Below, in pieces: positions 1-6,473 of a stretch of DNA of 19,432 bases (position 1 is its first letter; every line of letters begins with the position of its first letter). This DNA comes from Lachnoclostridium sp. UBA1241. GTDB lineage: Bacteria; Bacillota; Clostridia; Lachnospirales; Lachnospiraceae. Made by a program: the position numbers and the translations under genes. The notes under the pieces were generated by a model. That model had not been told where the DNA came from. It saw only the letters and a program-made list of their open reading frames with translations, and did not search any database. Location of the stretch: assembly GCA_002308955.1 (NCBI GenBank), contig DBWJ01000062.1:1-19432 (forward strand), written 5' to 3'.

Positions 1-68
1 CCAGAAGTTACTTTGACAATCAACTTTTTACATAGATTTTACTTTTTTCGTCGGGAAATTTCGGATTT

Positions 69-94
69 TATGTATCTAAATAATTAGATACATA
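69..94. promoter_or_regulatory. Perfect 11-bp inverted repeat, possible operator
   Basis: The arms TATGTATCTAA (69-79) and TTAGATACATA (84-94) are exact reverse complements around a 4-base ATAA centre. There is no T-run after the stem and the stem is AT-rich, so it is a poor terminator. The length, symmetry and AT content suit a dimeric regulator of the MarR or TetR kind, but that is inference and no regulator gene is in the window. A TTGACA hexamer lies upstream at 13-18 without a convincing -10 at the right distance. I see nothing else supportable between 1 and 193. Confidence 0.5.
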
Positions 95-193
95 TCCTGG
101 TGAGGGGCAACTATGCGCTGATGAATGTGATTTCTATGGCGGTTGACCTGATATGAACCTAATACTGAAATATCAAGGATATCCACACTATAA

Positions 194-367
194 ATGAGCG
201 GATGTGACGATTGGAAAGCGGATTTTGCGCTGAGCATTGCAACGGCACCGGCCGACACGACGCCGGTGACCGGTGACACGATGCCGGTGGTACCGGTTGC
301 GTTGGTGATGGTGGCTGCGACGACTATAGCATTTGCCGTAAGGAAAAAGAAACAGAGCGCTGAGTAG
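194..367 (+). pseudogene. 5'-truncated relic of a wall-anchored surface protein (sorting tail only)
   Basis: This open stretch of 57 codons encodes the end of an X2-like domain (DDWKADFALSI), a short Ala/Thr/Pro linker, the motif PVTGD (263-277), a hydrophobic segment and a basic tail ending RKKKQSAE. It is the C-terminal sorting region of a surface protein with no signal peptide or body. The first 34 bases of homology (205-238) are identical to 3776-3809 in the downstream surface gene, and homology stops abruptly upstream of 205. An in-frame ATG at 194 follows an in-frame stop at 191, but the nearest purine-rich stretch (AAGGAT, about 174-179) is too far away to be a convincing ribosome site. 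I read it as debris of a deleted or recombined paralogue. It could alternatively be a silent 3' cassette for recombination. Confidence 0.7.
205..292 (+). repeat. Sorting-tail repeat, copy 1
   Basis: Bases 205-238 are identical to 3776-3809 (34 bp). After a spacer of different length, 254-292 matches 3849-3887 with four mismatches in 39. The spacer between the blocks is shorter here because it lacks the PTPTP linker found in the other copy. Confidence 0.85.
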
Positions 368-390
368 CGCCATGGAAAAGGGGGAGAAGG

Positions 391-807
391 ATGATTGCGA
401 CGATTTTTCAAATTGTATTGTGGATTTGGTTTCTCGGGGCGGTTGTGACGTACCGGTTCGGGAAGGTCCATCTGGTGGACGGCGAAGGCTTTAAGAGCAT
501 GGAGTGTTTTGCGCTTGGCCTTTATAGCGCGGGATTGGCGGCGTACTACCTTCTGATGCCGGCGGGGCGCTTCATTCTGGCCGGCATCCTGGTGCTGTGG
601 GCTGTGGTGCAGTTTCTGTGCCACTGGCGCTACACGATATTCGGCGTGAGCGAGCAGAAGCTTAAGGGCTATAACGAATGTTTCCGCGGAACGCTTCGGA
701 TATTCCCCGAGAGCGAGACGCGGCTGGTGCCCGATCTGTACCACATCGTGTTGCATGTTTTGATTCTTGTGAATCTGGTGCTGTGTTTGGTATACTTAAA
801 TGAGTGA
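391..807 (+). CDS. Small integral membrane protein, unknown function
   Basis: A 138-residue protein that I do not recognise. It has four likely membrane segments, at about residues 2-20, 38-56, 60-77 and 118-135. A short polar region sits between the first two, and a longer soluble stretch of about 40 residues (about 79-117) lies before the last. The start is supported by a purine-rich GGGGGAGAAGG directly before ATG. No catalytic motif is visible, and the few charged residues in the membrane segments do not suggest a transporter. It sits between a surface-protein relic and the ubiquitin-bearing surface protein, 24 nt before the latter's ATG, so the two may be co-transcribed. A role in handling or exporting neighbouring surface proteins is conceivable but only from position. 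Confidence 0.75.
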   Translation: MIATIFQIVLWIWFLGAVVTYRFGKVHLVDGEGFKSMECFALGLYSAGLAAYYLLMPAGRFILAGILVLWAVVQFLCHWRYTIFGVSEQKLKGYNECFRGTLRIFPESETRLVPDLYHIVLHVLILVNLVLCLVYLNE

Positions 808-831
808 GTTGGGTCTTGAGGAGGTGTTCTG

Positions 832-2634
832 ATGAGCAATATTGGGAAAAGCGAGTCGGGTTTCGGCCGGAAAATGCTAATGCTGTTGGCGTCAGCGGTG
901 CTGGTTTTATTGGTGATGCTTCAGGGAAACCGCGCGTTGGCAATGCAGATATTCGTTAAGACAACAACCGGCAAGACTATCACCCTCGAGGTAGAGCCGG
1001 GCGACAGCATTGATAATGTTAAGGCAAAGATTCAAGACAAGGAGGGGATTGCACCGGATCGGCAACGCCTGATTTTTGCGGGCAAACAGCTGGAGGACGG
1101 ACATACACTTGCTGATTATAATATTCAGAAGGAGTCTACGCTGCATCTGATTGTTAAGCAAAGCAGTAGTGAAAACTATAATATTTATGATGAGAATTAT
1201 CCGTCCGATACTCAAATTGTTATTGGAACAGATGATGGCGCGATAGTTGAAAAGACTGTGTGTTTGACAAATGTAAGTTTTAAATCCGTTAATCCGCAAT
1301 CTCCATGTATAATTGTTAAGAAGGGTGCAACGCTAAATCTATACTTCTTTGACAACAACACTATTGATGCCTCAGCGAGTCAATATAGTGCCGGTATATG
1401 TGTTATGGATGGTGCAACGTTGAACCTATATGGAGACGAAGGGGCAGAACTCGTTGTATATGGCGGTTATAATGGAGCCGGAATCGGTGGAAACGGCTAT
1501 GATAAAGCAAATGAAAATAATGCTCCTATCGGAACAATTAATATATATAGTGGGACGATTATTGCATATGGTGGGTATAAAGGTGCAGGCATCGGTTCCG
1601 GGAATCATCAGTCTTCTGGAATTATCAATATAAAAGGTGGCACCATATTTGCGGTGGGAAACAATAGTGCTGCAGGTATCGGTTCCGGATATGGCTCGTC
1701 CGGTGGTGCCAAAGAACCTAAAGTTGGTTTTTTTAATGGTGGAACTATTACCATCACTAGTGGAACTGTTCGTGCAATCGGAGGTATTATCGATTATTCC
1801 TTTGGGCCCGATAATTTTAAAACAATCGATCAATATAACTTAGAATCTATTAATAATATTTTTGGTCAATTTGGTGCCGGAATCGGCGGCGGATATGGGG
1901 CATCTGCAGGAACGATAACTATCGGTGGTGACGCTGATGTTTTAGCAATCGGTACTTCCGGAGGTGCTGGAATCGGAACCGGAAAGGGAACGTCTAAAAA
2001 GGATAAATATGAAAATACAAATTATGCAATCACAATTAAAAATTCCGCAAGAGTATGTGCCTTATCTACACCCGATAACCATCAAAATCAAAACCCATTC
2101 AGCGGTGCTGCAATTGGCGGTGGTAGAGGATTTGGATTACAGAATGAGACGTTTGGTTCCATTATGATTCAAGATAATGCTGTTGTTTTTGCATATTCTG
2201 CTTCATATGCAAATGCAATTGGAAACGGTTTTATGGTAGATGTAACATCCAGTCAAGTGAATTATGAAGGTGTCGAGTTTTGCGCACCTTTAATGGATCT
2301 TTATATTAACAAGTATTGTACTATTGTAGCTATATCAGATGGTCACGCGGATGCAATATCAAATTATGATAATAATTCAGGTATAAGTCTGAATACAGTA
2401 GGATTAAGGGATAACTCGGAAGCCGGAAATGTAACTGATTTCTTTGGTAGTGGTAAGACTATAATATTCGAAGCAAAGCGAGCAAGGGATTGTTATATTG
2501 TTTCGGATGTCAAAATTCCAATAACGATGGACGCCGAACAGAAAATCATAATTTATACTCCTGTTGTGGATGTTTTGATCAAGATACAGAAAATGGCATT
2601 TATTTTGATGCAAAAGACCTTGACTATTTATTAA
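832..2634 (+). CDS. Secreted ubiquitin-domain / beta-helix surface protein, 5' part of a frameshifted gene
   Basis: This is the N-terminal part of a secreted protein. A strong AGGAGG (818-823) precedes the ATG. Residues 1-37 form a signal peptide (basic start, hydrophobic 15-30, ending RALA). Predicted cleavage after Ala37 would leave Met38, which is Met1 of a ubiquitin domain at residues 38-109. By direct alignment 61 of the first 72 positions match human ubiquitin, including all seven lysines and Ile44. The C-terminal LRGG is missing: the chain runs on as KQSSSEN. Residues about 115-580 form a Gly-rich repeat region with recurrent GAGIGxG motifs, resembling a right-handed beta-helix of the kind seen in carbohydrate-binding or adhesive surface proteins. 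From about residue 581 the frame is wrong: the reading becomes unrelated to the family and stops at 2634, while the correct continuation lies in the frame ending at 3962. The repeat region is visibly AT-richer than the housekeeping genes, which suggests transfer. No enzyme motif is seen. Confidence 0.9.
   Translation: MSNIGKSESGFGRKMLMLLASAVLVLLVMLQGNRALAMQIFVKTTTGKTITLEVEPGDSIDNVKAKIQDKEGIAPDRQRLIFAGKQLEDGHTLADYNIQKESTLHLIVKQSSSENYNIYDENYPSDTQIVIGTDDGAIVEKTVCLTNVSFKSVNPQSPCIIVKKGATLNLYFFDNNTIDASASQYSAGICVMDGATLNLYGDEGAELVVYGGYNGAGIGGNGYDKANENNAPIGTINIYSGTIIAYGGYKGAGIGSGNHQSSGIINIKGGTIFAVGNNSAAGIGSGYGSSGGAKEPKVGFFNGGTITITSGTVRAIGGIIDYSFGPDNFKTIDQYNLESINNIFGQFGAGIGGGYGASAGTITIGGDADVLAIGTSGGAGIGTGKGTSKKDKYENTNYAITIKNSARVCALSTPDNHQNQNPFSGAAIGGGRGFGLQNETFGSIMIQDNAVVFAYSASYANAIGNGFMVDVTSSQVNYEGVEFCAPLMDLYINKYCTIVAISDGHADAISNYDNNSGISLNTVGLRDNSEAGNVTDFFGSGKTIIFEAKRARDCYIVSDVKIPITMDAEQKIIIYTPVVDVLIKIQKMAFILMQKTLTIY
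943..1158 (+). other. Ubiquitin domain (72 residues) inside the surface protein
   Basis: It starts MQIFVKTTTGKTITLEVEP. Differences from human ubiquitin, in ubiquitin numbering, are L8T, S20G, T22S, E24D, P37A, Q40R, R54H, S57A, V70I, L71V and R72K. K6, K11, K27, K29, K33, K48 and K63 are all present. The hydrophobic patch keeps Ile44 and His68 but loses Leu8 and conserves Val70 only as Ile. There is no diglycine, so the domain cannot be activated by an E1 as it stands. It could act as a mimic or as a substrate for chain extension through its lysines. Confidence 0.95.
1474..2235 (+). repeat. GAGIGxG motif repeats in the beta-helix region
   Basis: The motif GAGIGGG or a close variant recurs at nucleotides 1474, 1582, 1669, 1873, 1963, 2104 and, degenerate, 2215. 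Spacing is mostly 87-141 nt, with one double-length gap at 1669-1873. Between motifs the pattern is a strand-like run such as GTITIxxGTVxAxG. This is a protein-level repeat and the DNA copies have diverged. Confidence 0.8.
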
Positions 2635-3962
2635 AGGATTCCGTACTTGGTGTAAAGATCTATCGTGGAGAAGAAGATTGTGATCTGTCCATTATTCCTG
2701 AATTCTATGAGGTTACATTTGACGGAAATAAAGGTGAGGGTTCGATGAGTCCCCAGATGGTCAGCATATGCAAGCCAACAGGACTTGCAGATTGTTTGTT
2801 CAATAGGGAAGGGTATACATTTAAAGGCTGGAGCATTGATGCGTCCGGTAATGGGGTGCTCTATGCAAATAAAAAGGCGGTCACATTTGGCACGGAAACG
2901 AAACTGTATGCGCAGTGGGAGGCCAACAGTTATACCGTCCATTTCGACGCTAACGGCGGCTCCGGTTCTATGGATGATCAGGATCGGACGTACGATGACG
3001 GAAAGGCATTGTCAACCTGCTCATTTGTGAATGAAAACAGTTGCGCATGGGACGGTTGGAATACCAAGCCAGACGGAGGCGGCACGTCTATCAATTCTGA
3101 AACTACGGAAAATCTGACAGCTGAAGACGGTGCAGTCTTTGAATTGTTCGCTCAGTGGAAAGCACATGTACTTTCAAAGACGAATGCCGTAGCTGCTACA
3201 TGCACGAAAGACGGCAATGTAGCATATTGGACATGTAAAGACTGCGGCAAGAGATTCCTGGATGAGGCCGGAACCAAACCGGCATATGACACTGATATCA
3301 TTATTAAAGCGACCGGCCATACCTTCGATCAGGAGGTGGTTGACGTAAAGTACTTGAAGAGTGTGCCTGACTGCATCACCGCTGCTGTATACTACAAGTC
3401 ATGTGCTTGTGGTGAGGAGAGCACCGATGAGAAGGATATCTTCACCTCCGGAGAGCCTGCCGGACACAAATGGAAGGCTGCTACCGGATATGCTCCGAAG
3501 ACCTGCGAAATCTGCGGTCTTGAGGAAGGCCAGAAGGTTAATTATGATCCAATTAAGAATCAGGTTTTCGTCTGGACGAAGGGCAGCAAAGAGCCTTTCG
3601 TGCTTACGATTAAGCGAAGCCAGGACGATGTGAACTGCTTCCTGCATTACCTGAATACATTGCTTGACGGTGCGGAGATTAAGGTCGAGGCGAAGTCGGG
3701 CAGTACGATTATTACAATCCCCGCGGAAACGCTTGAGAAGCTTTCGGTTGGAGAACATAAGATAACTGTCGTATTTGACGATTGGAAAGCGGATTTTGCG
3801 CTGAGCATTATGGAGCCGGAAGCAACGCCTACACCTACACCGGCAGCTGACACGACACCGGTGACGGGGGACACGATGCCGGTGGTGCCTATTGTTGTGG
3901 TTATGATTGTGGCTCTTTTGGTAGTATGTTTTGTTAATATGAAAAAACATCGTTTGTGTTGA
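2490..3962 (+). CDS. 3' part of the frameshifted ubiquitin surface protein: InlB repeats, Cys-pair region, sorting tail
   Basis: The real coding part starts near 2574. The only upstream start is a TTG at 2490 with no usable ribosome site, and the sequence before 2574 looks like out-of-frame noise. Domains in order: two InlB/Flg_new B-repeats (about 2704-2928 and 2929-3162, with typical FDGNKG and GWxxxxxG elements); a region rich in CxxCG pairs (about 3165-3540), as in many clostridial surface proteins; an X2-like Ig-fold domain (about 3540-3812, ending in a GEHKITVVFDD signature); a PT-rich linker; and PVTGD (3858-3872), followed by a hydrophobic helix and a KKHR tail. The tail suggests sortase-type anchoring to the wall with a non-LPXTG motif. 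If the gene is truly shifted, the cell secretes only the unanchored N-terminal part. If the shift is an artefact, this is one wall protein presenting ubiquitin at its outer tip. Confidence 0.85.
   Translation: MLYCFGCQNSNNDGRRTENHNLYSCCGCFDQDTENGIYFDAKDLDYLLKDSVLGVKIYRGEEDCDLSIIPEFYEVTFDGNKGEGSMSPQMVSICKPTGLADCLFNREGYTFKGWSIDASGNGVLYANKKAVTFGTETKLYAQWEANSYTVHFDANGGSGSMDDQDRTYDDGKALSTCSFVNENSCAWDGWNTKPDGGGTSINSETTENLTAEDGAVFELFAQWKAHVLSKTNAVAATCTKDGNVAYWTCKDCGKRFLDEAGTKPAYDTDIIIKATGHTFDQEVVDVKYLKSVPDCITAAVYYKSCACGEESTDEKDIFTSGEPAGHKWKAATGYAPKTCEICGLEEGQKVNYDPIKNQVFVWTKGSKEPFVLTIKRSQDDVNCFLHYLNTLLDGAEIKVEAKSGSTIITIPAETLEKLSVGEHKITVVFDDWKADFALSIMEPEATPTPTPAADTTPVTGDTMPVVPIVVVMIVALLVVCFVNMKKHRLC
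2572..2577 (+). other. Apparent -1 frameshift site in the ubiquitin surface gene
   Basis: Upstream of this point frame 1 reads sensible beta-helix protein, ending IIIYTPVVD. Downstream, the frame starting with TTT at 2574 reads FDQDTENGIYFDAKDL and continues into the InlB repeats. Adding one T to the run TTTT (2573-2576) would join both parts into a protein of about 1043 residues. The local sequence does not form a canonical X XXY YYZ slippery heptamer, which argues against programmed frameshifting. A real mutation in a homopolymer, phase variation or an assembly error all remain possible. Confidence 0.75.
3776..3887 (+). repeat. Sorting-tail repeat, copy 2
   Basis: This segment contains the 34-bp identity with 205-238 and the 39-base block at 3849-3887 matching 254-292. 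It encodes the end of the X2-like domain and the PVTGD motif. A third tail at 6319-6360 is homologous only at protein level. Confidence 0.85.
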
Positions 3963-4016
3963 TTGATGTAAGAGATGACATTATAAAATGATAAAGGTTT
4001 TCTGGAGGATAATGGG

Positions 4017-6431
4017 ATGAATAAACATTGGTGGAACAGAATTACGGCATTGTTGCTTACATTTTTGGTGATTATGACCGGATCATTTACACCGAGGGCA
4101 AAAGCTGCGGAGACAACAACGCCTCTTTGTGGTGACGCGAATGGGGATAATTGGCTTGATGTGCGTGATGTGTATGCTATTCGTTATTCTGATTATCATC
4201 AATCATTCACCTATGAACAAGAGAAGGCCTCTGATATTAATGGCGATGGGAAATGTGATGTATTGGATTGTGATTGTATTCTGGATTATCTTGTAGGTAA
4301 CTCTATACCCGACAAATTAGTGGATACCAATCTCGAAAAAACGACTGGTCACTCAGACAGAGAGAATAATGCGGAAGTCACATTTGAATTCTTGTGTGAA
4401 GGAAACCGTGAAGTTTCGGTCGAAAGCGGTTCGAAATCTACGCTCGAAGTATTTATGAAAGTATACTTTTTAGTCGATGTGGGGGCTGTGGATATCCAGT
4501 TTGCTTGCAAGGGCCCTTCTGAAAAAATCAAGATTACAGAAATCGATTTTATAGAAAATGTAAATTCGTTTAAAAGTTTTAGTAAGGCTGCTAGTCTCAC
4601 AAATTTACGTTTTGCCGCCGCCACTTCTTCACATCTGTATCCAAGTGAAAATGGTTTAGAAGCTCTTATGCTAACAGTTGACATCCCGGCTGATACCCCT
4701 GTGGGAAAGTATGAGATAAGATTCAGCGACCATTATATGGTATTTAAGGATGCCAATAGCGATATGCTTTCCACCTTTGTCAAACCTCTTAATATATATG
4801 TTGGTCCGAAAGCTGAGATAACAGAAGAGCCTAAGGGGAAGAAACTCTTGCATGACGATACTCCGCAGCCCCTTGTGGAAGCTGGAAAGGCTTTGAATGG
4901 AACCATGCAGTATGCAATCGGTAACAGTGCGTCTGATGCGCCGACATCCGGATGGGATGAAAAAATACCTGAAAAAGAAGAGGCTGGCTTGTATTATATT
5001 TGGGCTAAAGCTAAAGGTGATGATACACACAACGATTCGGACCCCATATGTGTAACATCCACGATTGTTCACAAGGTTACGTTCCGGGTTGCAGGCGGTA
5101 ATTGGAATGATAAAACCAATGAGGATATTGTCCTGCCACTTTCACGTTATGAAAATGAGGATTTAGCGCTCATAATTACCGAGAAGGACATTCCGAAAGT
5201 CGGAGAAGAGCCTGCAGTCGGGCACCTGAGTTCAGGAAGCTGGGACGGGACGTTTGATAAGCAAATATCGGCAGATACGGTATTCACATTCACCTATGAT
5301 GAAGATCCGAACTATGTTCCTGATAATTATTCAATTCCTTCCGGACTTACTGCAATTTATGGTCAGACACTCGCTGATGTATCATTGCCCGACGGCTGGA
5401 AATGGGATGATTCCGACACAATAAGTGTCGGAGATGCAGGGGAGAAGACTTTTTCAGCAACGTTCACACCTGCTGTTTTGGTGAATAATAAAACGTTTAC
5501 AGAAGTTCTCACTGTTTCCGTTACAAAGGTACCCGCCCCGAAGGAACTTACCTCGGCACAGAAGCCTACTACCATTGAAGGCCTTTCTGATAACGGATTA
5601 GAGCAGGTGCTTCTTACCGCACCGAAGGCTGTTCCTGAAGGATATACCATTGAGTACAGCACTGACGGAACTAATTGGTCGAAGACTATCCCCACCGGCA
5701 AGGAAGCGGGCGAATATAAGATTCAGACCCGCTATGTGGGTGATAAGAACCACGAGAGCTTTTCCGGAGAAACTGTTACGGTTATTATCAAAGCTGTCTA
5801 CACTGTCATCTGGCTCGACGGTAACGGAGCTGAGCTTGATAAGAAAAACTATGTTGAAGGCAGTACTGAGCCTATGACAGATAAAACTCCGACGAAGGCA
5901 AACGCTGATTCATCTTATTTCATATTCGATGGTTGGGATAATGGTACGGTAGAGGGTACAACCAAGAAATACACACCTTCCTTTACGAAGAAACCGCTGT
6001 ATACATCCGAGGTAGGAACCCTGGAATACACCATGGGAGAGAACAAGGAAGCAATCGTACGAATCATCGGAAACCAAAATAACAACGGCCTTGTTGGACG
6101 TGTGAAGACCATCGGAACCGATACTAAGAAAGCTGTTTTCGGAACAGACGTTTTACTGAAGGAAGGCAGCCTAATCATCACATTTGCCCCGGGATATCTT
6201 GATTCCCTTGGTGCAGGCGAGCATATGATCCGTGTCGTATTCGACGACGGTGAAGTTTCTTTCCTGGTTCGCATTCTGGCGGCATTGGCGACAGGGACAC
6301 CTACGCCGGCGCCTGCGGACACAACTCCTGTCACCGGCGACACGGTGAACCCGTTCCTTTTTGCTGCTTTGATCAGCCTGTCTCTGGCAGGTTTTGCAGT
6401 GATGCTTGAAAAAAGACGCAAAAAGGCGTAA
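4017..6431 (+). CDS. Wall-anchored dockerin / cohesin-like multidomain surface protein
   Basis: An 804-residue exported protein; GGAGG (4004-4008) supports the start. The signal peptide is residues 1-30 (AKA before Ala31). Residues 38-94 form a type I dockerin with two Ca-binding loops: D40, N42, D44, D48, D51 and D73, N75, D77, D81, D84. Residues about 119-263 resemble a cohesin or related beta-sandwich (central VDVGAVDIQF, then LEALMLTVDIPADTPVGKY); this call is tentative. Then come an Ig-like module (about 265-345), an InlB-like strand region, a module with AIYGQTLADVSLPDGW, another Ig-like module, an InlB B-like module and an X2-like domain ending GEHMIRVVFDDGE. The protein closes with a PT-rich linker, PVTGD (6327-6341), a hydrophobic helix and the tail EKRRKKA. 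A dockerin on a sortase-anchored protein could dock cohesin-bearing partners at the cell surface. It follows the ubiquitin protein by 54 nt and shares its C-terminal architecture, so the two may form one operon. No catalytic domain is visible. Confidence 0.88.
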   Translation: MNKHWWNRITALLLTFLVIMTGSFTPRAKAAETTTPLCGDANGDNWLDVRDVYAIRYSDYHQSFTYEQEKASDINGDGKCDVLDCDCILDYLVGNSIPDKLVDTNLEKTTGHSDRENNAEVTFEFLCEGNREVSVESGSKSTLEVFMKVYFLVDVGAVDIQFACKGPSEKIKITEIDFIENVNSFKSFSKAASLTNLRFAAATSSHLYPSENGLEALMLTVDIPADTPVGKYEIRFSDHYMVFKDANSDMLSTFVKPLNIYVGPKAEITEEPKGKKLLHDDTPQPLVEAGKALNGTMQYAIGNSASDAPTSGWDEKIPEKEEAGLYYIWAKAKGDDTHNDSDPICVTSTIVHKVTFRVAGGNWNDKTNEDIVLPLSRYENEDLALIITEKDIPKVGEEPAVGHLSSGSWDGTFDKQISADTVFTFTYDEDPNYVPDNYSIPSGLTAIYGQTLADVSLPDGWKWDDSDTISVGDAGEKTFSATFTPAVLVNNKTFTEVLTVSVTKVPAPKELTSAQKPTTIEGLSDNGLEQVLLTAPKAVPEGYTIEYSTDGTNWSKTIPTGKEAGEYKIQTRYVGDKNHESFSGETVTVIIKAVYTVIWLDGNGAELDKKNYVEGSTEPMTDKTPTKANADSSYFIFDGWDNGTVEGTTKKYTPSFTKKPLYTSEVGTLEYTMGENKEAIVRIIGNQNNNGLVGRVKTIGTDTKKAVFGTDVLLKEGSLIITFAPGYLDSLGAGEHMIRVVFDDGEVSFLVRILAALATGTPTPAPADTTPVTGDTVNPFLFAALISLSLAGFAVMLEKRRKKA

Positions 6432-6473
6432 TTTAATAGAGCAGGATTAAACGATCGGAATGAAAGAGGGACC

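Noticed and set aside
88..156. Short open stretch reading NYALMNVISMAVDLI before a stop
   Set aside because: Only about 22 codons with no recognisable family and no start site; it might be the end of a lost gene but cannot be supported.
76..756. Minus-strand reading frame of 226 codons
   Set aside because: It runs antisense through the sorting-tail relic and the membrane protein, with low-complexity His/Arg-rich translation and no ribosome site.
1474..2235. Gly-rich repeats as a CRISPR or DNA-level tandem repeat
   Set aside because: Repeat units are conserved only as protein motifs; the DNA differs between units and spacing is irregular.
2565..2600. Programmed -1 ribosomal frameshift
   Set aside because: The codons GAT GTT TTG do not fit X XXY YYZ, re-pairing GTT to TGT in the P site would be poor, and no strong downstream stem is obvious.
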